Shown: piece after piece, positions 26,479 through 34,594 of the stretch | How the letters are laid out: each line of letters opens with the position of its first letter | Numbering within the stretch: position 1 is the first letter of the stretch | Origin: Myxococcales bacterium | GTDB taxonomy: Bacteria > Myxococcota_A > Polyangia > Polyangiales > Ga0077539 | Direction of reading: 5' to 3' | Assembly: GCA_030652255.1 (NCBI GenBank) | Contig: JAUSAZ010000001.1 | Location: 1-64,000 of the forward strand | DNA length: 64,000 bases | Program-made: the position numbers and the translations under genes | The notes under the pieces: generated by a model | The model's database searches: none | What the model saw: only the letters and a program-made list of their open reading frames with translations | Told to the model about the DNA's origin: nothing

Positions 26479-29247
26479 TCACCACGCCTGCTGAAACGCC
26501 TCGTAGCGCGCGGCGAGCCGGGGATCGCTCCACGCGGCGGCGTGCGTGCCCGCCGCGCCGCGGGTGGTCTCCGCGGCCGCGGCGAGCTGTCGCGCAAGCG
26601 CGTCTCGCCGGGGCAGGGCCCGGAGGAGCCAGGCCTCGTCCACGTCGGCGCGCGAGCGCGGCGGGGGAGAGGCCAGGGCGAGCGGAAACCGCGGCGCGTA
26701 CACGCCCGGGGGCTCCTCCCCTGCGGCCCCGGGCAGGGCCTGGTAGATCACCGCGGCGACGATCGTGCTCAGCTCGTCCACCGTCGCGATACGCGACGGG
26801 AACCCCGCGACGGCGCCGCCCGCGGGCGACGCCAGGTCCGCGGCGAAGGCCTGCAGCTCGCGGTCGATCTGCACGTCGACGGGCCCGCTGTAGAACATCG
26901 CGACGGCGTCGTGCGCGTACGCTTCGGTGAGCGCGCGGCGCCGCCGCTCGCCGTCCGCGAACGCCGCGAGCGCGAGGGGTACCCGGCGCGGGAGCGGGTC
27001 CGGCCAGCTCGCCCCGGCGTGGACGCGCCGCGCGAGCGGGGCCCAGGCCTGCGAGGGCTCGCGCGGGAGGCGCGGGGCGTCGCCGGCGTCGGCGAGCGCC
27101 GCGCGCGCGGCGTCGGCGCGGGCGAGCACCCCGTCGAGGTGCGGGGCGAGCAGCGCGTGCACGGGGTGCGAGGCGTGCAGCTGCCGGCGCGCGGCGATGG
27201 CGAAGGGGGCGAGCCAGAGGCAGCGCGCGTAGAGGTCCACGACGACCCGGTGGTAGAGCGCGTCGGCGGCCTCCACGAAGGCCTTGGCGGCGACCCACGG
27301 CCACCGGCCGTCGGCCGGCGTGAACCACGGCGCGTCGGCTCCCCGCGCGAGACGGATGGCGAGCGGGCGCAGCCCGTCGTGGCGGCCGTGCAGGAGCACC
27401 AGGGGGCTCGGCGCGGCGGCGGCCGCGCCAGGGTCATGCAGCGCGGCGTAGTCGCACGCGTAGAGGGTGCCCGCGGCGGCCTCGCGCTCGATCGCGGCCG
27501 TGGCGGGGAGCCCGCCGTCGCACGACGCGGCGTCCATCCGGGCGATCCGCGCGGTGGCGGCGCGCGCGCGGCGGCGCCGGCCGAACTCGTCGTCGCGCTG
27601 GAGCACGCCGCCGCCCGGCAGGGACGCGGCGTCGATCGCGCGCTCGAAGTCCAGCACCGAGGCCCAGGGGATCGCGCCCCCCGCGCGCCCCGCGCCGAGC
27701 CCGCGCGCGGGCCGGCCGAAGGCGCCCCACGCCAGCGCGAGGGCCCGCCCGTCCGCGCGCTCCGCGCGGGGCAGCGCCGCGACCCACGCGGGCAGCCCCT
27801 CGCCGCGCCGCCAGACGTACCGCTCGCGCAGCGCGGCGAGCTCGGCGTCCCGGTCGCGACGGAGGCTCGGCGTGTCGTGCTCGGCGATGCGGTACGCGCT
27901 GGAGCGCGGCGCGCCGAGCGCGCCCGCGAGCCGCGGGTCCGTGAGCCGCGGCGGCGCGCCCGCCGACGCGCGCGGCGCCGAAGCGATCGCCGCCGCGGCG
28001 CTGCGCCGCCCCTCCTCGACGATCCGGTCGAAGGGCCGCGGGTCCATCCCGTCGACGTCGCCCAGCTTGGGCTCGATCGTCAGCTCGGCGAGCTCGTGGG
28101 CGCGGCGCCCCGGGTGCGACGACCGGATCGCGATCGCGGCGAGCAGGACCTCGTAGGCCGTCGCGACGCTGCGGCGCCCCAGCCGCGCGCCCCGCACGAG
28201 CCGTCGCAGCGGCCCCCCCGCAGCCGACCCGTCCGGCGCGAAGGAGCGGGCGTAGGTCGTGACGTTCACCGCGATGACGGCCCCGATCGCCGGCGTGCGC
28301 GCGTGCGACGCGGGTAGCGAGTCGAGGATCCCGCCGTCGAGGTGGTACTGCCCGTCGATCGCCACCGGCGGCGCCATGCCGGGGATGGACGACGAGGCGC
28401 GCACCGCGGCGACCAGCCGCCCGCGGCGGTGGAGCACCTTGTCCGCGCTGGTCAGGCTCGTGGTCACGCAGAACCACGGGAGCCAGAGGTCCTCGATGTC
28501 CGTGTGCGCGCCGACCAGGTCCGCCACGCGGCCGGACAGCCGGTCGCCGGCGATCAGCGAGATCCAGGGCAGGCGCCAGTCGAAGACCCCGCCGTCGTCG
28601 AGAAAGATGCTCCGCGAGCGCTCGATCGCCCGGGCGGGCTCGAGCTCCAGGGCGATCTGCGCCGCGACGAACGCGCCCATGCTGCAGCCGCCCACGGCGT
28701 CGATCGCGACGCCCGCGCGGGCCAGCACCTCCCACACCCCCAGGTGCGCGAAGCCGCGCGCGCCGCCCGAGCCGAGCACCAGGGCCACGCCGCGGCGGGC
28801 CAGCAGCCGCGCGACGCGCTGGGCGTGGGCGGGCGCCCCGAGGTGCGCGTGGTGGTGCTCGTCGGGGTGGATCGCGTCGAGCCACGCGGAGGTGCCCTTC
28901 GGCACGTCGCACGACGCGTGGAGCAGCACCAGCGCGACCCGCGTGGAGGGGCAGTGCAGCCGCGCGTGGTCGATCAGCGCGAGCGCCTCGCGGCGCGGCG
29001 GGAGGTGCGCGTGACAGACCACGGCGAGCGTGTCGGGGTCGGTCAGCTCGGCCGCGTCGCCCGCGACGAAGGGGTCGAGCATCGCGCGCGCGTCGGCGCG
29101 GTAGAAGTCGAGCGCCGGCGCCCGCTGGAGCCACGCGATGAACGCATGCGCGTCGACCTCGGGCTGCCCCGCGACCACGGCCACCCTGCGGGGCCTCGAT
29201 GACTCCGTCGACGAAGCCGGGGGCGGGACCGTGACGATCGGTGTCAT
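26479..29247 (-). CDS. Patatin-like phospholipase fused to a degenerate lipoxygenase-like domain
   Basis: The N-terminal part is a patatin lipase: oxyanion loop GSGGARGFAHLG, nucleophile GGCSMGAF (GxSxG) and catalytic Asp in HLDGGI. It would release fatty acids from phospholipids. The C-terminal ~380 residues follow the lipoxygenase order: LYACDYAALHD, SPLVLLHGRHDGLRPLAIRL, WVAAKAFVEAADALYHRVVVD, HPVHALLAPHLD and TVDELSTIVAAVIYQ. However, the second iron His is replaced by Asp (YHRVVVD), the HAAVN-type motif is lost and the protein ends in Trp rather than Ile. The domain is probably not a standard dioxygenase. Start chosen at ATG 29247; an upstream ATG at 29346 adds 33 low-complexity residues. 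Transcribed towards the lipoxygenase-like gene (convergent). Confidence 0.7.
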   Translation of the reverse strand: MTPIVTVPPPASSTESSRPRRVAVVAGQPEVDAHAFIAWLQRAPALDFYRADARAMLDPFVAGDAAELTDPDTLAVVCHAHLPPRREALALIDHARLHCPSTRVALVLLHASCDVPKGTSAWLDAIHPDEHHHAHLGAPAHAQRVARLLARRGVALVLGSGGARGFAHLGVWEVLARAGVAIDAVGGCSMGAFVAAQIALELEPARAIERSRSIFLDDGGVFDWRLPWISLIAGDRLSGRVADLVGAHTDIEDLWLPWFCVTTSLTSADKVLHRRGRLVAAVRASSSIPGMAPPVAIDGQYHLDGGILDSLPASHARTPAIGAVIAVNVTTYARSFAPDGSAAGGPLRRLVRGARLGRRSVATAYEVLLAAIAIRSSHPGRRAHELAELTIEPKLGDVDGMDPRPFDRIVEEGRRSAAAAIASAPRASAGAPPRLTDPRLAGALGAPRSSAYRIAEHDTPSLRRDRDAELAALRERYVWRRGEGLPAWVAALPRAERADGRALALAWGAFGRPARGLGAGRAGGAIPWASVLDFERAIDAASLPGGGVLQRDDEFGRRRRARAATARIARMDAASCDGGLPATAAIEREAAAGTLYACDYAALHDPGAAAAAPSPLVLLHGRHDGLRPLAIRLARGADAPWFTPADGRWPWVAAKAFVEAADALYHRVVVDLYARCLWLAPFAIAARRQLHASHPVHALLAPHLDGVLARADAARAALADAGDAPRLPREPSQAWAPLARRVHAGASWPDPLPRRVPLALAAFADGERRRRALTEAYAHDAVAMFYSGPVDVQIDRELQAFAADLASPAGGAVAGFPSRIATVDELSTIVAAVIYQALPGAAGEEPPGVYAPRFPLALASPPPRSRADVDEAWLLRALPRRDALARQLAAAAETTRGAAGTHAAAWSDPRLAARYEAFQQAW

Positions 29248-29358
29248 GAAAGGCTGGGGGAAGCCTATCCGATCGATCTGCGCGCGGACAAGCCGGAGCG
29301 TCGGCGGAGCGCGACCGGCCGTTGCCGGTGCGCCGTCGTCGCGCATCGCCGGTGAGGA

Positions 29359-29511
29359 TCACGACGCGTCGTGCTCGGCCCATAGGACTGCGCGATCCAG
29401 ATCTGGGGCCGCTTCGATGACCCAGACCGCTGGCACCTCCGGGTTCGCCTCCCGGATGACGACGGGCGCGGGAACGTCACTCCCCGTCGCGGAGAACCGC
29501 GTGTCGTTCAC
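29359..29511 (-). CDS. Small possible protein (50 aa) upstream of the patatin fusion
   Basis: A GTG-initiated frame encodes an acidic 50-residue peptide containing VPAPVVIREANPEVPAVWVI and ending AEHDAS. The composition is protein-like and the frame lies just upstream of the patatin fusion on the same strand. There is no clear Shine-Dalgarno and no family was recognised. It may be spurious or a remnant of a longer gene lost at the element end. Confidence 0.25.
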   Translation of the reverse strand: MNDTRFSATGSDVPAPVVIREANPEVPAVWVIEAAPDLDRAVLWAEHDAS

Positions 29512-29618
29512 GCTGCCAGCCGCTCGTGGGCGCGTCCTCGTGGTGCCGAGGTCGCCGTGAGGATGCCCATCGAGGGATGAGCGAGCGCGCGAAAACCTCG
29601 AGGTTTCTGTGCTCGGTC

Positions 29619-29777
29619 TCCCACCACCTTCCCACCACTTGATCCTCCGCCTGGGTCCATCCGGCTCCGCCCTGGTAACGGCAAGAGCCTTGTTTCTAGG
29701 CGTTGGTCACGGCTGGTAACGGCTGTGGGCCTTTTCCCAAGCTGAACGTCGCCGCTTCGATCCCGGTCGCCCGCTCC
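29619..29777 (+). repeat. att copy 3: tRNA-Gly(CCC) 3' half with element right end
   Basis: Near-identical to 22162-22320 (four substitutions). The core at 29734-29777 carries one T-arm change (GCCGCTTCGA instead of GCCGGTTCGA) relative to the other two. What follows (GAAGATTCCTCTC onward) is unrelated to the bases after cores 1 and 2, so this is the outer boundary where chromosomal sequence resumes. Confidence 0.85.
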
Positions 29778-30033
29778 GAAGATTCCTCTCTCCTTTCGGT
29801 CCGTTGCGAGCGTTGGCTCCAACGGGCCGATCGTCGTTCTGGAGGCCGTTCACACCCCCCTTCACACCCCAACGAACGTCCGGGCGGGCCATCGCCTCAC
29901 GCGCTCCCGCCCGAGCAGCGCGCCGGGGTGACCTTCGCGGCGAACGCCTGGGGGGTTCGGCGGAGACGTCGGTGCACTGGGGCGGGCTCACGTTCACCCC
30001 TCACGGCGCTCGACCCCTGCGAGGTCGTCGTGC
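29778..30033. other. Intergenic region right of att copy 3
   Basis: 256 bp with no credible gene. A doubled CCCTTCACACCCC-like motif occurs near 29855-29870. Nothing else was recognised. Confidence 0.4.
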
Positions 30034-30840
30034 ATGGTCCGCCGCGCCATGAGACCGATCCGTTGGGCCGTCCAGACGAACCTCGGCAGCGCGGACGACG
30101 TGGCCAAGCTCACGGCCTTCCTGGAGCGCCTCGGGGTCCCGTGGGTGCCATTGAAGGTGATCCCCTTCGACGACACGCCGCCCGACGTGCCCGACGACGG
30201 GGCCGTGGTGTTCTACGGCTCGACCACCCTCATGCGAAACGTCGCGCGCGACGGCCGGTGGGACCCCGGCGTGTTCTTCGACGAGGCGCGCTTCGCCTTC
30301 GAGGCGCTGCGCGAGGGCTACGGCCCCGCGCTGCTCAACGCGGCCAGCGAGGTGGTCGCGGTCGGAGAGTTCGTGTCGCGCGACCTCGACCCGGAGGCGG
30401 AGTTCTTCGTGCGCCCCGCCGGGGACCTCAAGGAGTTCCAGGGCGCGGTGCACTCTTTCGGCGAGCTGCGCGGGTGGCGCGACGGCCTCGCGTCGAGCAA
30501 CGGGCCGCTCGGCCTCGACACGCGCATCCAGGTCGCGCCGCCGCTCGCGATCACCACGGAGTGGCGCACCGTCGTGGTCGACGGGCGGGTGGTGGCGTCG
30601 AGCCAGTACCGCAGCCACGGCCGATTGAAGGTCACCGGCGAGGTACCGCCGGCGGTGACGGCATTCGCGGAGGAGATGGCCTCGAGGTACGCGCCGGCGC
30701 CGGTGTTCGTGCTCGACGTGGGCGAGGTCGAGGAGGGCCTGCGCGTAGTCGAGACCAACTGCTTCAACAGCGCGGGCTTCTACTGGTGCGACCTGCACGC
30801 CATCGTGCGCGCGGTGAACGCGCACCTTCGGCGGGGGTGA
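30034..30840 (+). CDS. ATP-grasp domain protein (DUF4343-like, 268 aa)
   Basis: Resembles the DUF4343/ATP-grasp proteins that ligate an amino or acyl group using ATP. Visible pieces: EFFVRPAGDLKEFQGAVHSF in the ATP-binding lobe, then TEWRTVVVDGRVVASSQYR, and a metal-binding end VFVLDVGEVEEGLRVVETN followed by CFNSAGFY (the D-E-N triad of ATP-grasp enzymes). The N-terminal segment (residues 6-80) forms the pre-ATP-grasp fold. The substrate is unknown. ATG 30034 has a GAGGT about 10 bases upstream; ATG 30049 is an alternative. It is the first gene beyond the mobile elements, and the next gene is convergent. Confidence 0.7.
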   Translation: MVRRAMRPIRWAVQTNLGSADDVAKLTAFLERLGVPWVPLKVIPFDDTPPDVPDDGAVVFYGSTTLMRNVARDGRWDPGVFFDEARFAFEALREGYGPALLNAASEVVAVGEFVSRDLDPEAEFFVRPAGDLKEFQGAVHSFGELRGWRDGLASSNGPLGLDTRIQVAPPLAITTEWRTVVVDGRVVASSQYRSHGRLKVTGEVPPAVTAFAEEMASRYAPAPVFVLDVGEVEEGLRVVETNCFNSAGFYWCDLHAIVRAVNAHLRRG

Positions 30841-30905
30841 GCGGGGCGCCGACCGATCGTCGAGCGAGCGCCCGCTGGCGATCACGACCCGAGCCGCGGC
30901 GGGGC

Positions 30906-31391
30906 TCACGCTTCGTCCAGGGCGTGGAGCTCGTCGTCGATGCGCGCGTCCAATGCGTCGCGCGACGGCGCGGTCGTCCCCGCGGGAGCGGCCGGGGCGC
31001 GACGGTTCCATCGACGCGTGGCGCGTACGAGCATGGCCGCGGCGAAGGCCATCGCGAGCACCACGAGCACGAGCATCGGGTCGCGTGGATCGTGGTCCCG
31101 CGGCACCGCGCGCACGCGCTCTCCGTACCGCGCCACGAGGGAGGCCTCCACCTCCGCCGGGCGCTCGCCCGCGCGCAGCCGAGCGCGAATCTCGTCGCGC
31201 AGCGCCGACGCCAGCGGCGACTCGTGCACGTCGAGGGTCTGCTCGTAGCAGCACGGCGCGAGCACCCGCGAGCTCACCACCCCCGACGGGTCTTCCTGCG
31301 CGAGCGGCTGCGCCGAGGCCGGGGCCGCTGCCATGGTGAGCGCCAGCAGCACCGCCAGACTCGCGCGTGAAGGTCGGTCGAGGAGGAGCAT
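30906..31391 (-). CDS. CcmH/CycL-like cytochrome c biogenesis protein with CC motif
   Basis: A signal peptide (LAVLLALTMAAAPASA) is followed by a short CcmH-type domain: APCCYEQTLDVHES, then LRDEIRARLRAGERPAEVE and LVARYGERVRAVP. A C-terminal membrane helix (PMLVLVVLAMAFAAAMLV) anchors it to the inner membrane facing the periplasm. CcmH/NrfF proteins normally carry CxxC to reduce apocytochrome c thiols; here the position reads CC, so redox chemistry may differ. No other ccm gene is adjacent, but a CcdA-thioredoxin fusion lies at 47356-48426. Start at ATG 31391. Confidence 0.75.
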   Translation of the reverse strand: MLLLDRPSRASLAVLLALTMAAAPASAQPLAQEDPSGVVSSRVLAPCCYEQTLDVHESPLASALRDEIRARLRAGERPAEVEASLVARYGERVRAVPRDHDPRDPMLVLVVLAMAFAAAMLVRATRRWNRRAPAAPAGTTAPSRDALDARIDDELHALDEA

Positions 31392-31483
31392 CGCTACGAA
31401 GGGTACGAGCGGGCGCGCTCCGCGGTATGCGACCCTTCGTCGCGCCCCTGCGATGCCAGCGCGGCGCCGCCGGGCTCCAGCAC

Positions 31484-31512
31484 TTGACCATTCAAGCATA
31501 TGCTTGAACGAT
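31484..31512 (+). promoter_or_regulatory. Promoter with perfect 18-bp palindromic ArsR-type operator
   Basis: TTCAAGCATATGCTTGAA (31491-31508) is a perfect inverted repeat of the kind bound by ArsR/SmtB repressors. It sits between a -35 TTGACC (31484-31489) and a -10-like AACGAT (31507-31512) with 17-bp spacing, so a bound repressor would block polymerase. The expected transcription start is at about 31519, the first base of the ArsR-rhodanese GTG codon, which implies a leaderless transcript and autoregulation. Confidence 0.75.
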
Positions 31513-31518
31513 GCCCCG

Positions 31519-32202
31519 GTGACGAGCCCCCACCGACTCTTCAAGGACCGCATCTACGAGCAGCTCGCCCGCGTCGGGAAGGCCCTCGCGGCGCCCCGTC
31601 GCGTCGAGCTGCTCGACCACCTCGGCCAGGGTCCGCGCACCGTCGAGGCCCTCGCCGAGCTCGCGGGCACCTCCGTGGCCAACGCCTCGCAGCACCTCCA
31701 GGTGCTCCGCGCGGCGCGCCTCGTGGAGGCACGCAAGCGCGGCCCCTACGTCGAGTACCGCCTCGCGGACGACGACGTGTCCCGATTCTTCGTCGCGCTG
31801 CGCAGCCTCGCCGGGTCGCGCCTCGCGGAGGTCGAGCAGGTGACCCGCGCCTACTTCGAGGGCCGCGGCGGCGCCGAGGCGGTCGGGGGCGACGAGCTCA
31901 TCGGGCGGGTGCGGCGGGGAGAGGTCACCGTGCTCGACGTGCGCCCGGCGGAGGAGTTTCGCGCCGGGCACATCCCGCGGGCGATCTCCATCCCGGTCGG
32001 CGAGCTCAAGGCCCGGCTGAAGGAGCTGCCGAGAGACCGCGAGGTCGTCGCGTACTGCCGCGGGCCGTACTGCGTGATGGCCGTCGAGGCGGTCGAGCTG
32101 CTCCGCAAGAAGGGCTACACCGCCCATCGGATGGAGCAGGGCGTCCCCGACTGGCGCGCCCGCGGGTGGCGCGTGGCGACCGCCGGCGAGGCTGCGCGGT
32201 GA
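31519..32202 (+). CDS. ArsR-family repressor fused to a rhodanese domain (227 aa)
   Basis: Winged-helix ArsR domain (about residues 5-90: QLARVGKALAAPRRVELLDH, then ASQHLQVLRAARLVEARKRG) joined to a rhodanese domain (about 120-220: VLDVRPAEEFRAGHIPRA). The sulfurtransferase loop is YCRGPYCVM, whose first Cys can carry a persulfide; a second Cys lies four residues on. Such fusions are thought to sense reactive sulfur or thiophilic stress and repress their own operon. Start GTG 31519, at the predicted transcription start. The stop overlaps the GTG of the MFS gene (GTGA), so the pair is coupled. Confidence 0.9.
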   Translation: MTSPHRLFKDRIYEQLARVGKALAAPRRVELLDHLGQGPRTVEALAELAGTSVANASQHLQVLRAARLVEARKRGPYVEYRLADDDVSRFFVALRSLAGSRLAEVEQVTRAYFEGRGGAEAVGGDELIGRVRRGEVTVLDVRPAEEFRAGHIPRAISIPVGELKARLKELPRDREVVAYCRGPYCVMAVEAVELLRKKGYTAHRMEQGVPDWRARGWRVATAGEAAR

Positions 32203-33485
32203 GCGATGTACGCCTCGGGCTCCGGGAGAACCTCGCCCAGTTCTCCCTGCTGGTGGTGGTCAACGCCTTCGTCGGGGCGATGGTCGGCATGGAGCGCACC
32301 ATCCTCCCGCCCATCGCGGAGCAGGAGTTCCACCTCGCAGCGAAGAGCGCGGTGCTCTCGTTCATTGTGGTGTTCGGCGTCACCAAGGCGCTCACCAACT
32401 ACCTCGCGGGGCGCTTGTCCGACCGCTTCGGGCGCAAGCACGTGCTCGTCGGCGGCTGGCTCGTGGCGGCCCCGGTGCCCTTCCTCCTGATGTGGGCGCC
32501 GAGCTGGGCGTGGGTGCTCTTCGCCAACGCCCTCCTCGGGGTGAGCCAGGGCCTCACGTGGTCCACCACGGTCATCATGAAGATCGACCTCGCGGGGCCG
32601 CAGAAGCGCGGCCTCGCCATGGGGCTCAACGAGTTCGCAGGCTACTTCGCGGTGGCCATGAGCGCCCTCGCCACCGGCTTCATCGCGGCGCGCTACGGCC
32701 TGCGCCCGGAGCCCTTCTACCTCGGGGTGGGCTTCGTCGCGGTGGGCCTCGGCCTCTCGGCCTTCGTCGTGCGGGAGACGAAGCACCACGTCGCCGCGGA
32801 GTCGAAGCTCCACGGCGCGCTTCCTCCTGGGGAGACGCCCACCCAGCGGGAGGTCTTCTGGCGCACCACCCTCACCGACAAGAACCTCTCCAGCGTCAGC
32901 CAGGCCGGCCTGGTCAATAACCTCAACGACGGCATGGCCTGGGGCCTCTTCCCCCTCTTCTTCTCCGCCGCGCACATGAGCCTCCGACAGATCGGGACGC
33001 TCGCCGCCATCTATCCCGCGACCTGGGGCCTCTCGCAGCTCGTCACCGGCGCCCTGTCCGACCGCGTCGGTCGGAAGTGGCTCATCGCCGCGGGCATGTG
33101 GGTGCAGTCCGTGGGCATCGTGTTGGTCGTCCTGGCGCGCGGCTTCTCGGGCTTCGCGACGGGCGCGGCCCTGCTCGGGGTGGGCACCGCGATGGTCTAC
33201 CCGACGCTGCTGGCCGCGATCGGAGACGTGGCCCATCCCTCCTGGCGCGCGTCGTCCGTGGGCGTGTACCGCCTCTGGCGCGACCTCGGCTACGCCATCG
33301 GCGCGCTGCTCGCGGGCGTGACGGCCGACGCCTTCGGACTGCCCGCGGCGATGTGGCTCGTGGCCGGGCTCACCTTCGGCTCCGGTCTCATCGTAGCCGT
33401 GCGGATGCGCGAGACGCTCCAGCGGCCTCTCCCGGCGAAGCCCGTAGTCGAGCCGACGGGCATCGAGGCAACCGCGCTGCGGTAG
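32199..33485 (+). CDS. MFS transporter (428 aa)
   Basis: Twelve predicted membrane helices with MFS signatures: GRLSDRFGRKHVLVGG between helices 2 and 3 and the repeated GALSDRVGRKW between helices 8 and 9. Most likely an exporter (drug:H+ antiporter-like), judged by N-terminal RTILPPIAEQEF and position in a repressor-controlled operon. Substrate unknown; given the rhodanese-repressor and the cysteine synthase-like gene 40 bp downstream, a sulfur- or metalloid-containing compound is plausible. GTG start coupled to the preceding stop. Confidence 0.85.
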   Translation: MSDVRLGLRENLAQFSLLVVVNAFVGAMVGMERTILPPIAEQEFHLAAKSAVLSFIVVFGVTKALTNYLAGRLSDRFGRKHVLVGGWLVAAPVPFLLMWAPSWAWVLFANALLGVSQGLTWSTTVIMKIDLAGPQKRGLAMGLNEFAGYFAVAMSALATGFIAARYGLRPEPFYLGVGFVAVGLGLSAFVVRETKHHVAAESKLHGALPPGETPTQREVFWRTTLTDKNLSSVSQAGLVNNLNDGMAWGLFPLFFSAAHMSLRQIGTLAAIYPATWGLSQLVTGALSDRVGRKWLIAAGMWVQSVGIVLVVLARGFSGFATGAALLGVGTAMVYPTLLAAIGDVAHPSWRASSVGVYRLWRDLGYAIGALLAGVTADAFGLPAAMWLVAGLTFGSGLIVAVRMRETLQRPLPAKPVVEPTGIEATALR

Positions 33486-33526
33486 CGCGCTGATCTCCTG
33501 ATACAAGTGCGACCCTGGAGGCCAGC

Positions 33527-34480
33527 GTGAGGAGTCGACACCAGGGCATCGTGGAGCACATCGGACGCACCCCGCTGGTGCCGTTGGAGCGCATCGCGCG
33601 GGGTCTGTCCGTCCCCGTGCTCGTGAAGTGCGAGCACATGAACCCGGGCGGCTCCATCAAGGACCGCATCGCGCTCGCCATCGTCGAGGACGCCGAGGCC
33701 CGGGGGGTGCTCCGGGCCGGGATGACGATGATCGAGGCCACGGCGGGCAACACCGGCGTCGGGCTCGCGATTGTCGCCGCCGCGCGGGGCTACGGGCTCG
33801 TCTGCGTGATGCCGGAGAAGATGTCGATCGACAAGCGCGTGTCGCTCGCCGCGCTCGGCGCCCGGGTGATCGTGACGCCCAACGCGCCGCCGTCGAGCCC
33901 CGACAACTTCCGCAGCGTCGCGCGGCGGATGGCGGAGGAGAACGGCTGGTTTCTCACCGACCAGTTCAACAACCCCGCGAACGTGCGCGCCCACGAGGAG
34001 ACGACGGGCGCGGAGATCCTCGAGCAGACCGGCGGGCGTGTCGGGGCCTTCGTCGCGGGCGCGGGCACCGGGGGCACCCTCACGGGCGTGGGGCGGCGCC
34101 TGAAGGCGGCGCTGCCGGGGGTTCGTGTGGTGCTCGCAGACCCGCTGGGCTCCGGGCTCGCGGACTGGGTCGAGACGGGTCGCCTGGGCGCGGACGGCTC
34201 CTACGCGGTGGAGGGCATCGGCGCGAGCGAGGTGCCCAGCAACCTGCACCGCGATGTGATCGACGCCGCGGAGCGGGTGAGCGACGAGGAGAGCTTCGCG
34301 ATGGTGAGGCGCCTCGTGCGCGAGGAGGGACTCCTCGTCGGGGGCTCGGCCGGCACCAACGTGGTCGCGGCGCTGCGCATCGCAGCCCGCGGCGGCCTCG
34401 ATGGACCCGTGGTCACGGTGCTGCCCGACTCGTGGGATCGCTACCGCGCGAAGCCCTGGATGCAGGGGTGGGGGTCGTGA
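33527..34480 (+). CDS. PLP-dependent cysteine synthase / cystathionine beta-synthase-like enzyme
   Basis: Fold-type II PLP enzyme of 317 aa. Cofactor Lys lies in NPGGSIKDRIA (about residue 44), the substrate loop in EATAGNTGVGLA and the phosphate-binding loop in GAGTGGTLTGVGR. EGIGASEVPSN and the late Ser in GGSAGTNV are also typical. It makes or breaks Cys-type C-S bonds, in the cytosol. Being third in the ArsR-rhodanese/MFS operon (41-bp gap) suggests use in sulfide assimilation or thiol supply under stress rather than housekeeping biosynthesis. GTG start at 33527; no CBS regulatory domain. Confidence 0.85.
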   Translation: MRSRHQGIVEHIGRTPLVPLERIARGLSVPVLVKCEHMNPGGSIKDRIALAIVEDAEARGVLRAGMTMIEATAGNTGVGLAIVAAARGYGLVCVMPEKMSIDKRVSLAALGARVIVTPNAPPSSPDNFRSVARRMAEENGWFLTDQFNNPANVRAHEETTGAEILEQTGGRVGAFVAGAGTGGTLTGVGRRLKAALPGVRVVLADPLGSGLADWVETGRLGADGSYAVEGIGASEVPSNLHRDVIDAAERVSDEESFAMVRRLVREEGLLVGGSAGTNVVAALRIAARGGLDGPVVTVLPDSWDRYRAKPWMQGWGS

Positions 34481-34594
34481 CCGGGCGCGGCGGTCACCGG
34501 GCTCACGTTTTGTGGGGGTCGTCCGGCTCGTCGGCGAGCGACTGCACCGCCGACGTGGGGTAGCGCCCGCTGGCGGGGTGAGCCCGGCGGCTGG

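Larger units (their letters stand above)
22321..29777. mobile_element. Integrated element 2 (about 7.5 kb), lipid-oxidation cargo
   Basis: Bounded by att copies 2 and 3 in direct orientation, with both terminal segments shared with element 1. Cargo: acyltransferase and P450 (minus), lipoxygenase-like protein (plus), patatin-lipoxygenase fusion (minus). No integrase is present. The near identity of the 159-bp ends argues that the two elements use the same recombinase and inserted in succession at the same tRNA-Gly site. Confidence 0.6.

Noticed and set aside
30841-30905. Terminator between the ATP-grasp and CcmH-like genes
   Set aside because: GC-rich but no stable stem followed by a T-run could be drawn on either strand.
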